From: Collinsella sp.
GTDB lineage: Bacteria; Actinomycetota; Coriobacteriia; Coriobacteriales; Coriobacteriaceae
Reading direction: 5' to 3'
Assembly: GCA_019419585.1 (NCBI GenBank)
Contig: DXZQ01000002.1
Span: 1-64,000, forward strand
DNA length: 64,000 nt
Under the pieces are notes generated by a model, which saw only the letters and a program-made list of their open reading frames with translations, had not been told where the DNA came from and ran no database searches. This document shows, one piece after another, positions 1 through 9,147 of this stretch (position 1 is the first letter of the stretch; each line of letters begins with the position of its first letter). A program made the position numbers and the translations under genes.

Positions 1-263
1 AGATGTACGAGTTCGTCGACAAGATCGGCTTCACCCCGGTCGAGACCATCACCTGTGCCACCCTTAACGGTGCCAAGATGTGCCACATCGAGGACGAGAC
101 CGGTTCCATCGAGGCCGGCAAGTGCGCCGACCTGCTGGTCGTCAACGGTGACGTCGCCGCCGACATCCACGTGCTCAACACCGACAACATGGACGTCATC
201 ATGAAGGACGGCTGGATTGTCGAGGCCGGCACCTTCGGCGAGGCAAACAAGTACAGCGCCTAA
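1..263 (+). CDS. Amidohydrolase family protein, C-terminal fragment
   Basis: The reading frame is open from the left edge, so only about the last 87 residues of a longer gene are present. The pattern 'ETITCATLNGAKM', then 'GSIEAGKCADLLVVNGD', then 'VIMKDGWIVEAG' is the usual C-terminus of metal-dependent amidohydrolases of the imidazolonepropionase/dihydroorotase superfamily: the last barrel helix followed by the small beta-sandwich carrying 'G.IE.GK.ADLLV'. Metal-binding residues lie outside the window, so the substrate cannot be inferred. A good intrinsic terminator follows about 60 bp downstream, so this is the last gene of its transcript. Confidence 0.8.
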   Translation, partial: MYEFVDKIGFTPVETITCATLNGAKMCHIEDETGSIEAGKCADLLVVNGDVAADIHVLNTDNMDVIMKDGWIVEAGTFGEANKYSA

Positions 264-321
264 GCTACCGTTCATCGATGGCTTGATGTAAAACACAGTA
301 TTTGATTGCATAATGCAATGG

Positions 322-348
322 AGAGGGTCGCTTGCGGCCCTCTTTATT
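322..348 (+). terminator. Intrinsic terminator after amidohydrolase
   Basis: AGAGGGTCGC, a short TT loop and GCGGCCCTCT form a 10-bp stem with one G-U pair, followed by TTTATT. Because this hairpin lies here, the ATG at 313 cannot be the start of the next gene. Confidence 0.8.
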
Positions 349-381
349 GCTATGGGGTGCGTTAGTAAGAAGGGGATGACG

Positions 382-1767
382 GTGGATCTCAATAGGCTGA
401 TTCTGGGCAAGAGCTACAACTCTACCAAGGTCTTTCGTACCGCTCAGCATGTGGTTCAGGCCATCTTGCTCGGTTTTGTCGTTCCGCTGCTTATCCTGCT
501 GCTCATCTGGGATCTAACCGATAATCCCAATCCCGTTCCGGCCGTTGTCGTCATTGCCGGCTTGGTCATGCTGTGCTTCTTCTTCTCGTATGTCTTTGTG
601 GTTCCCGATGACCTCACGTCGAGCGCAACCGACCGTACGCTCGCCATTGCATCAAAAATATTCGCCTACACGTCGCGCGGCCTTTCGTCCGAGGCGGCCC
701 TGGGCGCTTCCAAAATCATCCTGTCCGAGACCATCGCCTCTGCCATCTGCTTTACCGACGGCAAGCAGGTGTTGGCAAGCTGGGGCGAGGACTCGGCAAG
801 GTGCCCTGCCGGCACCCCGGTTGTGCTCGAGACCACGCTCAACGTGATCAACAGCGGTGAGCAAAGCGTGTTCTCGCGCGATGCCTCGACCGAGACGGGT
901 GGCTACTTTCCGCGCCTGCGCGCCGGTATTGTCGCACCGCTTACCGTGCGCGGGCATTGCGTGGGCACGCTCGAGCTGTATTATCCCCGTCTGAGCAGCA
1001 TCGATATGCGCCAGACGGCGCTCGCCTCGGGCTTTGCCGACCTCATTTCCACGCAGCTTGCAAGCTTTGAGCTCGAGCGCCAAGACGAGCTTACGGCCCG
1101 CGTGGAGCTGCGCGCCTTGCAATCGCAGGTCGATCCTCATTTTCTATTCAATACCATCAGCACCATTGTGTCGCTCGTACGTACCGAGCCGGACAAGGCC
1201 AGGTCGCTGCTCATCGACTTTTCCAATTACTACCGTCAGACGCTTTCTGATTCCGATACCCTCACAACGCTCGAGCACGAGGTGGAACAGGGCACTCGTT
1301 ACATCAACCTTATGCAGGCTCGTTATGGCGACGGCCGTCTGCGCGTCTCGGTCGATATCGACTTTGAGGTGCGCGATTGCATGGTGCCGCCGTTTATCTT
1401 GCAGCCGTTGCTCGAAAACTGTATCAAGCACGCGCAGCGCGAGACCGAGCCGCTTTCTATTCATGTTAGGGCTTTCGAGACCGATGACGGTTTGGAGATC
1501 ATCGTCGAGGACGACGGCATCGGTATGAGCGAAGAGGTCTGCGCGCATCTGTTTGAGCAACATCGCCGAGAGGAGCCCGAGAGCATTACCGCCGACGGCT
1601 CCGTCAAGCGAGGTTGCGGCCTGGCGCTCTTCAACGTGCTTCAGCGCATCCATTTCTTTTACGGAGAAGATTCCGGCATGCGCGTGAAGTCCCAGGAGGG
1701 CGTGGGAACGCAGGTCATCGTCGAGCTGAACGGCGAGCCGCATGAGCCGGCGCCGTTGACGGCGTAG
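382..1767 (+). CDS. LytS/YpdA-type sensor histidine kinase
   Basis: Membrane-bound sensor kinase, expected to phosphorylate the LytTR regulator encoded 38 bp downstream. Two hydrophobic segments lie near the N-terminus, then a GAF-like sensor domain ('IVAPLTVRGHCVGTLELYYP'), then a His_kinase (PF06580) domain with phospho-acceptor His in 'QVDPHFLFNTI' and an HATPase domain ('PPFILQPLLENCIKHA', 'VEDDGIGM'). Start choice: ATG 376 directly abuts the AAGAAGGGG Shine-Dalgarno sequence, whereas GTG 382 in the same frame has normal spacing, so GTG 382 is preferred. The ATG at 313 is excluded by the terminator at 322-348. The stimulus is unknown. A second such kinase at 6294 is a paralogue. Confidence 0.9.
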   Translation: MDLNRLILGKSYNSTKVFRTAQHVVQAILLGFVVPLLILLLIWDLTDNPNPVPAVVVIAGLVMLCFFFSYVFVVPDDLTSSATDRTLAIASKIFAYTSRGLSSEAALGASKIILSETIASAICFTDGKQVLASWGEDSARCPAGTPVVLETTLNVINSGEQSVFSRDASTETGGYFPRLRAGIVAPLTVRGHCVGTLELYYPRLSSIDMRQTALASGFADLISTQLASFELERQDELTARVELRALQSQVDPHFLFNTISTIVSLVRTEPDKARSLLIDFSNYYRQTLSDSDTLTTLEHEVEQGTRYINLMQARYGDGRLRVSVDIDFEVRDCMVPPFILQPLLENCIKHAQRETEPLSIHVRAFETDDGLEIIVEDDGIGMSEEVCAHLFEQHRREEPESITADGSVKRGCGLALFNVLQRIHFFYGEDSGMRVKSQEGVGTQVIVELNGEPHEPAPLTA

Positions 1768-1805
1768 CACGCGGTTGGATTGAGAGAAAAAGAGGGGAAG
1801 CACAT

Positions 1806-2540
1806 ATGTCCGAAGGCTGGAACATCTTGGTGGTTGATGACGAGCCTCCTATTAGGGCTGAGCTACGCTATCTGTTGGAAAAGGATACGCGTGTGGGTCA
1901 GATTGCCGAGGCGGGCAATGTCACCGAAGCCGTGGAGTCGATTCTGTCGAACAAGCCCGACGTGTTGTTTTTAGACATTACCATGCCCGGTCGCTCGGGA
2001 ATTGAGCTTGCCGAGACGCTGCAGAACCTAAAGACGCCGCCGGTCGTGGTGTTTGTGACGGCATTTGCCGAGTATGCAGCTGATGCCTATAACCTCGATG
2101 CCGTCGATTATGTCGTCAAGCCGGTTGAGGACGCACGCCTGTCAAAGGCACTCGACAAGATCGAGGCGGCCTTGGGTGTCCGTCGTGTTATCCACGCTCC
2201 GCGCCAGCCTTTGCGTCTGACGGTGGACCGCGGGGGCAAAAAGGTGTTCATTCCCGTCGCAGACGTCTGCTACTTTGAGGCGCGCGCCGATTTTTGCAAC
2301 GCCATCTGCGCCGAGGGAACGTACCTGATCAATGAGTCGATCTCTTCGCTCGAGCGTCGCTTGGACTCCGAGGGCTTTATTCGCGTTCATCGCAGCTACC
2401 TGGTCAATTTGGAAGACGTGCACAATGTTGAGATTGGCTCCACGGGGCTGATGGAGCTCAGGCTCGACCGCGTGAGCTCGACGGTGCCCGTGTCCCGCCG
2501 TCGCGCTGCCGAGGTTAAAGCACACTTGGGGCTTGCGTAG
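1806..2540 (+). CDS. LytTR-family response regulator
   Basis: Partner of the kinase just upstream. The N-terminal receiver domain has the acidic pocket 'VVDDE' and phospho-acceptor Asp57 in 'VLFLDITMPG', followed by the Thr/Lys switch region ('VTAFAEYA', 'DYVVKPV'). From about residue 135 a LytTR DNA-binding domain follows ('VCYFEARADFCNAICAEGTYLI...FIRVHRSYLVNL'). A purine-rich ribosome site (AGAGGGGAAG) precedes ATG 1806. LytTR regulators usually bind paired direct repeats; I did not identify the targets. Related to the regulator at 7710. Confidence 0.93.
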   Translation: MSEGWNILVVDDEPPIRAELRYLLEKDTRVGQIAEAGNVTEAVESILSNKPDVLFLDITMPGRSGIELAETLQNLKTPPVVVFVTAFAEYAADAYNLDAVDYVVKPVEDARLSKALDKIEAALGVRRVIHAPRQPLRLTVDRGGKKVFIPVADVCYFEARADFCNAICAEGTYLINESISSLERRLDSEGFIRVHRSYLVNLEDVHNVEIGSTGLMELRLDRVSSTVPVSRRRAAEVKAHLGLA

Positions 2541-2632
2541 ACGGTCTGCGTGCTGTCGTTTACCATCGCAGGTTTGGCATGGGCGCGCGGTGGGCATAAT
2601 GGGTGGCATCGAATGAAATCGAAAGGATCATT

Positions 2633-3577
2633 ATGCCCGCGCTTATCACCCATCATCTGTTTGGCGAGGAAAGCATCGACCGTCTTCCGCAGGGCGTCAT
2701 AACGTCCGATGAAGAGCGCATTGCCTTTATCTTGGGCAACCAAGGCCCCGACCCGTTTTTCTTTCACATTCTGACACCGCGTGTTTCCGACTGCACGCTG
2801 CTGGCGCAGGTCATGCATCGGTCGCGCATGTCTCGCCAGTTCGCGTGCCTGCGCGACGGCGTGTCGCATCTGCTGCCGCGCGACGCCAGCTTGGGTCGTG
2901 CCTTTGCGCTGGGCCTGCTGTCTCATTACGTGCTCGACCGCAACGCCCACCCCTTTGTCTATGAGCAGCAGTTTGGCATCGTGGAGTCCGATTCAGAGCT
3001 TGAGGATTCGAGCAGTCAGGTCCATGCCGTGATCGAGAGCGACCTGGATGTACTGATGCTGCAGCTTAAACGCGATGGCGCTACGGTTGACGATTACCCG
3101 CCGGCGGGCGAGATCGTCACCACCGATCGCATCAATCGCGTGGCCGGCGTGCTGATGAGCTATGTTGCCGGACGCGTGTACGGCATTGACATTCCGGCGG
3201 GGGAGTACGGTGCTGCCGTTGCCAATATGCAGCGACTTTACCGCGCGATTGAGCCGGCCGGCTCCGCAAAGACGCGCGCGATCTCGCTGGTTGAGGGCTT
3301 GGTGCACGACTACTCGCTGCTCGACGGCCTTGCCCATCGCGTGACGACGGAGCTGCCCGAGCGCACCGGTAACCTGGGCCACTTGGCATGGAAGAACCCC
3401 TTTACCGATGAAGTCTCGACCGAGAGCTTCCCTGAGGTCTTTGACCGCGCGCTGCTCGATTACGAGTGCACGGTTGCCCGCTTTATCGAGACCGGCGATA
3501 TGGAAGCCGTGACCAACCACGTCAATTACAGCGGTCGCGTGCTCGGCGCCGACGAAGAGTTCGACCGCGAGGAGTAG
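2633..3577 (+). CDS. Zinc-dependent phospholipase C-like protein
   Basis: About 314 residues beginning 'MPALITHHLFGEES', the N-terminal signature of the PF00882 zinc-dependent phospholipase C / S1-P1 nuclease-like family, with several conserved His/Asp candidates ('GNQGPDPFFFH', 'LSHYVLDRNAHPFVY', 'HAVIESDLD') that can bind metal. No signal peptide is evident, so it is probably cytoplasmic in this lineage. Start: ATG 2633 lies behind GAAAGGATC; the in-frame TTG/ATG candidates upstream have no ribosome site. It stands alone between a LytTR regulator and an MFS gene. The substrate is not determined; members of this group are annotated as phospholipases mostly by homology. Confidence 0.8.
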   Translation: MPALITHHLFGEESIDRLPQGVITSDEERIAFILGNQGPDPFFFHILTPRVSDCTLLAQVMHRSRMSRQFACLRDGVSHLLPRDASLGRAFALGLLSHYVLDRNAHPFVYEQQFGIVESDSELEDSSSQVHAVIESDLDVLMLQLKRDGATVDDYPPAGEIVTTDRINRVAGVLMSYVAGRVYGIDIPAGEYGAAVANMQRLYRAIEPAGSAKTRAISLVEGLVHDYSLLDGLAHRVTTELPERTGNLGHLAWKNPFTDEVSTESFPEVFDRALLDYECTVARFIETGDMEAVTNHVNYSGRVLGADEEFDREE

Positions 3578-3678
3578 GGCTCGTGCGTGCCCCTTTGCCG
3601 AATCCTTACCGGCGCTTCTGGACAATTGGGGTACGATGAACTAACTGCATATCGGGCGAATACGAAGGGTCCCTGTCC

Positions 3679-4938
3679 ATGAAATACACCAAGCTCGAGC
3701 GTAACTGGGTCATGTACGATGTGGGAAACTCGGCCCTCGTGCTGCTCAATACCTCGGTGGTGCCCATCTACTTTAACGCCATCAATACCGGTGCTTCCTC
3801 GGCAGACCTGGTGGTCGCTTGGGGCAACGCTCAGACGATTGCCTCGCTGGTCATTGCCATGCTCATGCCCATTCTGGGCGCGCTTGCCGATTACGCCGGC
3901 AACAAGATCAAGTTCTTCTTGGGCTTCTTCCTCACGGGCCTGGTTCTTTGCCTGGCGCAGGCTATCCCAATGTCCGCCATGGCATTTTTGACCGTGTACG
4001 TGCTGTGCACCATCGGCCTTAACTCTTCTATGACGTTCTACGACGCCATGCTGCCCGACATTACCACCGACGAGCGCATGGACGCCGTGTCCAGCTCGGG
4101 TTATGCCTGGGGCTACATCGGTTCCACCGTGCCGTTCATCATCTGCTTGGCGCTTATCATGGGTGGCCCCGCTCTTGGCGTCCCCACCATGCTGGCAACG
4201 CGTCTGTCGTTTATCATCACTGGTGCCTGGTGGCTCATCTTTACCCTGCCGCTCATTCGCACCTATAAGCAAAAGTACGGTCGCGAGCGCGGTCCCGAGG
4301 ACACCATCGGCCACATCGTGGGCGGTGTGTTCTCCGAGGTCGGACACACCATGCGCGAGATCGCCCACAACAAGACCGTGCTGGTCTACATGATCGCGTT
4401 CTTCTTCTATATCGACGGTGTGCACACGGTCATTTCTATGGCCACCAGTTACGGATCGGCCTTGGGCATCGATTCGACGCAGCTGGTCCTGGCGCTGCTC
4501 GTCACGCAGTTTGTTGCTTTTCCGTCCGCCATCATCTACGGCAAGCTCGCCGGCCGCGTGGGCACGCTCAACATGATCTTGGTGGCAGTCGCCGCCTATA
4601 TGGGCATCGTGCTCTTTGCCGCGTTCTTCCTCAAGACCGCCTTTGAATTCTGGGTGCTTGCCATTTTGGTCGGCCTGTTCCAGGGCGGCGTGCAGGCGCT
4701 CAGCCGTAGCTACTTTGGCCGCATTATTCCCAAGGAAAAGTCCAACGAGTACTACGGCTTCTTTGACATCTTTGGTCGTTATGCAAGCGTTATGGGCACC
4801 TTCCTGGTGTCGGTCGTCACCTCGCTGACCGGCAACCCGTCGCTGGGCGTCCTTTCCATTGGTGTGCTGCTGGTCGTTGGCTTTATGCTGCTGGTCCGCC
4901 TGTCCCGCATGGCTCGGGCGGCAGAGCATGCCGCATAG
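3679..4938 (+). CDS. MFS transporter, UMF1/Atg22-like
   Basis: A 419-residue polytopic membrane protein with about 12 hydrophobic segments. The start 'ERNWVMYDVGNSALVLL' and the internal 'LPDITTDERMDAVSSSGYAWGYIGS' motif are typical of the UMF1 (Atg22-like) branch of the major facilitator superfamily. The eukaryotic relative exports amino acids from the vacuole; bacterial substrates are unknown. ATG 3679 follows GAAGGGTCCCTGTCC. The gene appears monocistronic. Confidence 0.9.
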   Translation: MKYTKLERNWVMYDVGNSALVLLNTSVVPIYFNAINTGASSADLVVAWGNAQTIASLVIAMLMPILGALADYAGNKIKFFLGFFLTGLVLCLAQAIPMSAMAFLTVYVLCTIGLNSSMTFYDAMLPDITTDERMDAVSSSGYAWGYIGSTVPFIICLALIMGGPALGVPTMLATRLSFIITGAWWLIFTLPLIRTYKQKYGRERGPEDTIGHIVGGVFSEVGHTMREIAHNKTVLVYMIAFFFYIDGVHTVISMATSYGSALGIDSTQLVLALLVTQFVAFPSAIIYGKLAGRVGTLNMILVAVAAYMGIVLFAAFFLKTAFEFWVLAILVGLFQGGVQALSRSYFGRIIPKEKSNEYYGFFDIFGRYASVMGTFLVSVVTSLTGNPSLGVLSIGVLLVVGFMLLVRLSRMARAAEHAA

Positions 4939-5052
4939 GAGCGAGCGGCTATTGTGCCTGTCCACGGTACTCTTTTGGGGTTATCCGCAATAAACATTGC
5001 GACTTGCGAGCAATGATTTGCCCAAGTGGGTATGATGGAATCAGCTAGGTCG

Positions 5053-5089
5053 CGGGGCGTCGCCTGTGTTTGGCGGCGTCCCGTTTTTG
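5053..5089 (+). terminator. Intrinsic terminator-like hairpin before glycosyltransferase
   Basis: CGGGGCGTCGCC and GGCGGCGTCCCG pair with two G-U pairs, followed by TTTTTG. It is only about 20 bp ahead of the next start codon, so it could also act as an attenuator for the glycosyltransferase. Confidence 0.6.
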
Positions 5090-5109
5090 TGTTGCAGGGA
5101 GGGTAAGGC

Positions 5110-6297
5110 ATGAACGCCACGGTCGTGATTCCAACGTATTGGGCGGGCGATGACGCTTGCGCAAACGCCCCTGGCACCTATGACCATTCGACGCGACTCA
5201 ACGCCGACAATCCCGAACTCGACCGCTGCCTGGCCTCGCTTGAGCAGGTACGTGACATCCCGCGCATCATCCTTTTGGTGGTCTGTCCCGTTTCTGCCAA
5301 AGCCGATGTGTCGCTGCGCGTGCACGAGATTGTCGACGCGCATCCCACGCTCAAGGTCACCGTTGTCACCAACACCCAGGCCTCGCGCATCGCAGACCGG
5401 GTTGCTCAGATCGCGCCTAAGGGTTCGGGCAAGTGCGTGAGCCTGCGAGGCTACGGTGCCATCCGCAACATGGGGCTAGCTTGTGCCGCTGTGCTGGGGC
5501 ATGACGCGGTTATCTTTTTGGATGACGATGAAACTGTCATCGATGCCGACTTTATGAAGCGCGCGACCTACGCGCTGGGTCAGCAGACGCGTCAGGGCCT
5601 GCCGATCTTGGTCAAGAGCGGTTACTTTTACGATCGCGACGGATCCCCGCTGGCGCCCACGGACAAGGTGGGCATCTGCCATCGTTGGTGGACCAAGCGC
5701 ATCGAGTTCAACCGTTGGATGAAAAAGGCGCTCTCGGGCACCCGCATCTCGCGCTCCAACTACGTGTGCGGCGGCCTGATGGCCCTGCACGCCCGCGCCT
5801 TTACGCGTGTGGCCTTTGATCCGTTTATCACCCGTGGCGAGGATCTGGATTACCTCTTTAACATGCGCATGTTTGGCTATGACGTGTGGTTTGACAACGA
5901 GTGGGCCGTTCGTCACCTGCCGCCCGAGTCCGAGAAGCGCTCACCGCGCTTTATGCAGGATGTATACCGTTGGTACTACGAACGGGCCAAGTTGACGTTC
6001 GCCGCGCATCAAAAGGAGCTCATTCCCGTTACGGCGGCATCGCTCATGCCCTACCCGGGCCCGTGGATTTCGCGCGAGCTCGACGACCGCGTGCGCAAGA
6101 CCGCTATGGTCCGCAGTGTGTTTACCCGCGAGCATGAGGGCTACCTGCGCATTTGGCGCCATGGTATTGACGAGGCAAAGACCTACGCGCGCCAAAACGC
6201 CGCAAGCTACCTGCGTTTCCAGAGCTTTTGGCCCAAGATCATGGACGGGCTTTGGCGTGACGCACGACTGATCAGTATCCTGGAGGGGGCCGAATGA
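5110..6297 (+). CDS. Family 2 glycosyltransferase
   Basis: GT-A type glycosyltransferase of 395 residues. The N-terminus 'MNATVVIPTYW' is the usual nucleotide-sugar-binding strand; 'AVIFLDDDETVIDADFM' carries the DxD-type metal motif; 'GGLMALHARAF' and 'ITRGEDLDYLFNMRMFG' match the acceptor-side ED motif of processive and non-processive GT2 enzymes. No membrane segment is seen, so it acts in the cytoplasm or at the membrane face. A ribosome site GGAGGGTAAGGC precedes ATG 5110. Its stop overlaps the start of the next kinase (ATGA), so the two are translationally coupled, linking this sugar transfer to the second LytS-type system. Donor and acceptor are unknown. Confidence 0.85.
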   Translation: MNATVVIPTYWAGDDACANAPGTYDHSTRLNADNPELDRCLASLEQVRDIPRIILLVVCPVSAKADVSLRVHEIVDAHPTLKVTVVTNTQASRIADRVAQIAPKGSGKCVSLRGYGAIRNMGLACAAVLGHDAVIFLDDDETVIDADFMKRATYALGQQTRQGLPILVKSGYFYDRDGSPLAPTDKVGICHRWWTKRIEFNRWMKKALSGTRISRSNYVCGGLMALHARAFTRVAFDPFITRGEDLDYLFNMRMFGYDVWFDNEWAVRHLPPESEKRSPRFMQDVYRWYYERAKLTFAAHQKELIPVTAASLMPYPGPWISRELDDRVRKTAMVRSVFTREHEGYLRIWRHGIDEAKTYARQNAASYLRFQSFWPKIMDGLWRDARLISILEGAE

Positions 6298-7637
6298 TCG
6301 ACCACCGCGCCCAGCGCGATAGTTCAATATCAATCTTTCGCATCATTGCCGTTGCCTGCGCCATTTGCGTGCTGGTGTACTTTATTTTTGCCTTGGTGAC
6401 CGGTATCGAGCCGATCGCCACGGTGATTGCCTGCGCGCTGCTGTGCATCTTTCTGTGCATCTTTATCTTTTTGACGCTCAATCCCGATTCGGTGCGCTCC
6501 CAGTACACCGAGGAGACGCTCTCGGTGGCCTCGGCCATGCTCGAGGACATTAAGGGCGGTCTGACGCAGGAGTCGGCGCGTTTGGTGTGCCGGCGCATTT
6601 TGCCCGAGACGCGCGCCATGACGGTGGCCATCACCGACGAGGGCAACGTGCTTGCCTGCGCGGGCGAGTTTGAAGAAAAACTACTGCCAGATTCTCCCAT
6701 CCACACGCTTGCCACACGCTACGTTATCGAACATGGCATCGTGCAGTCGTTCAACCGGATGGTGGATGTCGTGGGCTCGGACGGTTCGCACAACCAAGTC
6801 CCCGCCGGCATTATCGCCCCCATCAAGGTGGGCGATCGTACCGTCGGCACGCTCAAGTTCTACTACAAGACCCCGCGCGCCGTTGACCGTACCCAGTACG
6901 CGCTTGCCTCGGGCTTTGCCGAGATCTTGTCCACACAGCTCGCCATCCACGAGCTCGAGGTGCAAAAGGAGCTCACGGCGCGCGCCGAGGTGCGTGCGCT
7001 GCAGGCGCAGATTAACCCGCACTTCCTGTTCAACACGCTGAACACCATTGCATCGTTTACGCGCACCGACCCGCTGCGGGCCCGCGAACTGCTTCGTGAG
7101 TTCTCATCGTTCTATCGTGCCACGCTCGACAACTCGGGATCGCTTATTCCGGTCTCGCGCGAGGTCGCACAGACCAAGCGCTACCTTACCTTTGAGAAGG
7201 CCCGCTTTGGCGAGGACCGCGTGCTTGCGACGTTCGATGTGTCCGAGGACGTGGAAGATACGCTGGTGCCGGCGTTCGTGATCCAGCCGATTGTCGAGAA
7301 CGCCGTACGTCATGGTATGGGCGATGACGACGCCCTGAGGATCGACGTGACCGTTCACCAAGACGGCGAGGATGCAATCTTGATTGCCGTGGCCGATAAT
7401 GGCGTGGGCATGGATGAGGGTACCGCCGCCAGACTGTTTGACGAGCGCTCTGCCCGTCCCGACGCCAGCTCTCCCCAGGGTGGCGGCGCCGGTGTGGCCA
7501 TGCACAATATTTCGGAGCGCATCCATCGCTTTTATGGGCCGCACTCCTATACGCGTGTCGAATCGGCGCCGGGCAAGGGCACCAAAGTGCTCCTTCATCT
7601 TGATTTGTCAGAGAGCATCTTTGACATTCAAGAGTAA
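6294..7637 (+). CDS. LytS/YpdA-type sensor histidine kinase (second copy)
   Basis: A 447-residue paralogue of the kinase at 382. Two membrane segments occupy residues about 15-62, followed by a GAF-like domain ('IIAPIKVGDRTVGTLKFYYK'), the His_kinase box with His243 ('QINPHFLFNTLNTI') and an HATPase domain ('VIQPIVENAVRHGM', 'VADNGVGMDEG'). Its ATG overlaps the stop of the glycosyltransferase by 4 bp, and a LytTR regulator follows, so glycosyltransferase-kinase-regulator form one operon. The signal is unknown; cell-envelope sensing would fit the neighbouring glycosyltransferase but is only inference. Confidence 0.9.
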   Translation: MIDHRAQRDSSISIFRIIAVACAICVLVYFIFALVTGIEPIATVIACALLCIFLCIFIFLTLNPDSVRSQYTEETLSVASAMLEDIKGGLTQESARLVCRRILPETRAMTVAITDEGNVLACAGEFEEKLLPDSPIHTLATRYVIEHGIVQSFNRMVDVVGSDGSHNQVPAGIIAPIKVGDRTVGTLKFYYKTPRAVDRTQYALASGFAEILSTQLAIHELEVQKELTARAEVRALQAQINPHFLFNTLNTIASFTRTDPLRARELLREFSSFYRATLDNSGSLIPVSREVAQTKRYLTFEKARFGEDRVLATFDVSEDVEDTLVPAFVIQPIVENAVRHGMGDDDALRIDVTVHQDGEDAILIAVADNGVGMDEGTAARLFDERSARPDASSPQGGGAGVAMHNISERIHRFYGPHSYTRVESAPGKGTKVLLHLDLSESIFDIQE

Positions 7638-7709
7638 AATAAAAGGCTACGGGCTCAACGTCATGCGACGGATGCCCGGCGTAGTTAGTTGACGAAAGGT
7701 TTTATCCCT

Positions 7710-8426
7710 ATGCTGCGTGCGATGATTGTGGATGATGAGGCGCCGGCTCGCTCGGAGCTTCGCTTCCTGCTCGAGCAAACGGGCAAGATCGGCACGATCA
7801 CGGAGGCGTCGAGCGTCCGCTCCGCCATCGAGATGCTTATGGAAAGCCGCGTGGATGTCGTGTTTCTCGATATCTCGATGCCCGGTGCCTCGGGCCTGCA
7901 ACTTGCCGAGGCGCTGCATAAGCTCAAAAATCCGCCGGCGATCGTGTTTGTGACTGCGTATAGTGACCATGCGGTCGAGGCATTCGACGTGGATGCCGTC
8001 GATTATCTGATGAAGCCGGTTGAGGAAGCTCGGTTGGATCGCGCGATCGAGAAGGTCATGCAACGCGCCAAGCCGGTTACGGACAGCAAGGTGACCATCG
8101 AGCGTATCCCGGTGGAAAAGGGCGGCCGCAAGGTGCTCATTCCCGTGGACGACATTCGCTTTATCATGGCCAAGGACGATTACTCCTGCATCTATACTGT
8201 CGATGATCGTTTTTTGTCGACGACCTCGCTGGCGCAGTTTGAGGCCAAGCTCTGCGACTTTGGCTTCTTCCGTGTTCACCGCCGCTATATCGTCAACTTG
8301 GCGTGCGTTACGGACGTCGAGACGGTGCCCTCGGGCGCCATCCAGCTGGGCATTACGGGCGTCGACGAACGCGTGCCGGTTTCGCGCCGCCGCGTCGTGC
8401 CGCTCAAGAAGGCCCTGAGTCTCTAG
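7710..8426 (+). CDS. LytTR-family response regulator (second copy)
   Basis: Starts 'MLRAMIVDDEAPARSELRFLLEQ'; the receiver domain carries Asp54 ('VVFLDISMPGASG') and the 'FVTAYSDHAVEAFDVDAVDYLMKPVEE' segment. The C-terminal LytTR domain begins around residue 130 ('IRFIMAKDDYSCIYTVDDRFL...FFRVHRRYIVNLACV'). ATG 7710 is chosen because GAAAGG lies about 10 bp upstream; an in-frame start at 7689 is upstream of that ribosome site. Cognate partner of the kinase at 6294. Ends at a strong terminator. Confidence 0.93.
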   Translation: MLRAMIVDDEAPARSELRFLLEQTGKIGTITEASSVRSAIEMLMESRVDVVFLDISMPGASGLQLAEALHKLKNPPAIVFVTAYSDHAVEAFDVDAVDYLMKPVEEARLDRAIEKVMQRAKPVTDSKVTIERIPVEKGGRKVLIPVDDIRFIMAKDDYSCIYTVDDRFLSTTSLAQFEAKLCDFGFFRVHRRYIVNLACVTDVETVPSGAIQLGITGVDERVPVSRRRVVPLKKALSL

Positions 8427-8432
8427 CACACT

Positions 8433-8483
8433 GGCCCCGCAGCCCTGTAGACCCATCGTCTGCGGAGCCGTGGGGCCTTTTTT
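8433..8483 (+). terminator. Intrinsic terminator after second LytTR regulator
   Basis: GGCCCCGCAG pairs in two blocks with CTGCGG and GGGGCC, followed by seven T residues. Confidence 0.85.
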
Positions 8484-8522
8484 GTATGTACCTGCCGAAT
8501 CGTTTTTTGCGGAAGGGATCCC

Positions 8523-8990
8523 ATGAACAGTGCAAGCGCCAAGCGCATCGACATCATCTCGGACACCCACGGCTATTTATCGCCTGCGCTCCTGGACGAG
8601 CTTGAGGGCGCAGACCTGATTATCCACGCCGGCGACCTCACGTCAGAGATGGACTACGAGCACCTATGCACCATCGCCCCCGTGCGGGCCGTACTGGGCA
8701 ACAACGATTACTACCGCGACTACGGCCCCGATGTAGACCGTCTTGCGCTCTTTACCTACGAAGGCCTCAAATTCGCCGTAGCCCACTACCGCGAAGACCT
8801 TCCGGTGGGATCCGTAGACGTAGCCATCAACGGTCACACCCACGTAACCAAAGAAGCCCAAGTGGGCCGCTGCTTAGTCCTCAACCCGGGTAGCGCCAGC
8901 TACCCCAGAGGCACCCGAGGCCCCACCATGGCCAGAATGCTCGTCAAAGACGGCAAGATCCTAAGCACCAAGTTTATTGACTTGGACTAA
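8523..8990 (+). CDS. YfcE/MJ0936-family metallophosphoesterase
   Basis: A 155-residue calcineurin-like phosphodiesterase. All family metal motifs are visible: 'DIISDTHGYLS' (DxH), 'LIIHAGDLTS' (GD), 'VLGNNDY' (GNxD), 'FAVAHY' and 'INGHTHV' (GHTH). The length matches the YfcE/MJ0936 group, small cytoplasmic enzymes active on phosphodiester substrates in vitro whose physiological substrate is mostly unknown. GGAAGGGATCCC precedes ATG 8523. Monocistronic, ended by a terminator at 9001. Confidence 0.92.
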   Translation: MNSASAKRIDIISDTHGYLSPALLDELEGADLIIHAGDLTSEMDYEHLCTIAPVRAVLGNNDYYRDYGPDVDRLALFTYEGLKFAVAHYREDLPVGSVDVAINGHTHVTKEAQVGRCLVLNPGSASYPRGTRGPTMARMLVKDGKILSTKFIDLD

Positions 8991-9000
8991 CCGCAACAAA

Positions 9001-9030
9001 AACGGGGGATGCAGATGCGTCCCCCGTTTC
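9001..9030 (+). terminator. Intrinsic terminator after metallophosphoesterase
   Basis: ACGGGGGA and TCCCCCGT pair around a 10-nt loop, ending in TTTCC. Confidence 0.7.
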
Positions 9031-9147
9031 CATTTGAGCCAAAGGCAGAGCTTCAGCAAGATCCTTAGACAAACCCCGCCGCGGAGAACGGGGCCGCCGA
9101 GCCGCGAAGCGGCGAGGAACAACAACGACTCGAACAAAGTGACGGCA

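Noticed and set aside
313..375. ATG 313 as the start of the first kinase
   Set aside because: It would place an intrinsic terminator hairpin (322-348) inside the coding sequence; the ribosome site is at 367-375.
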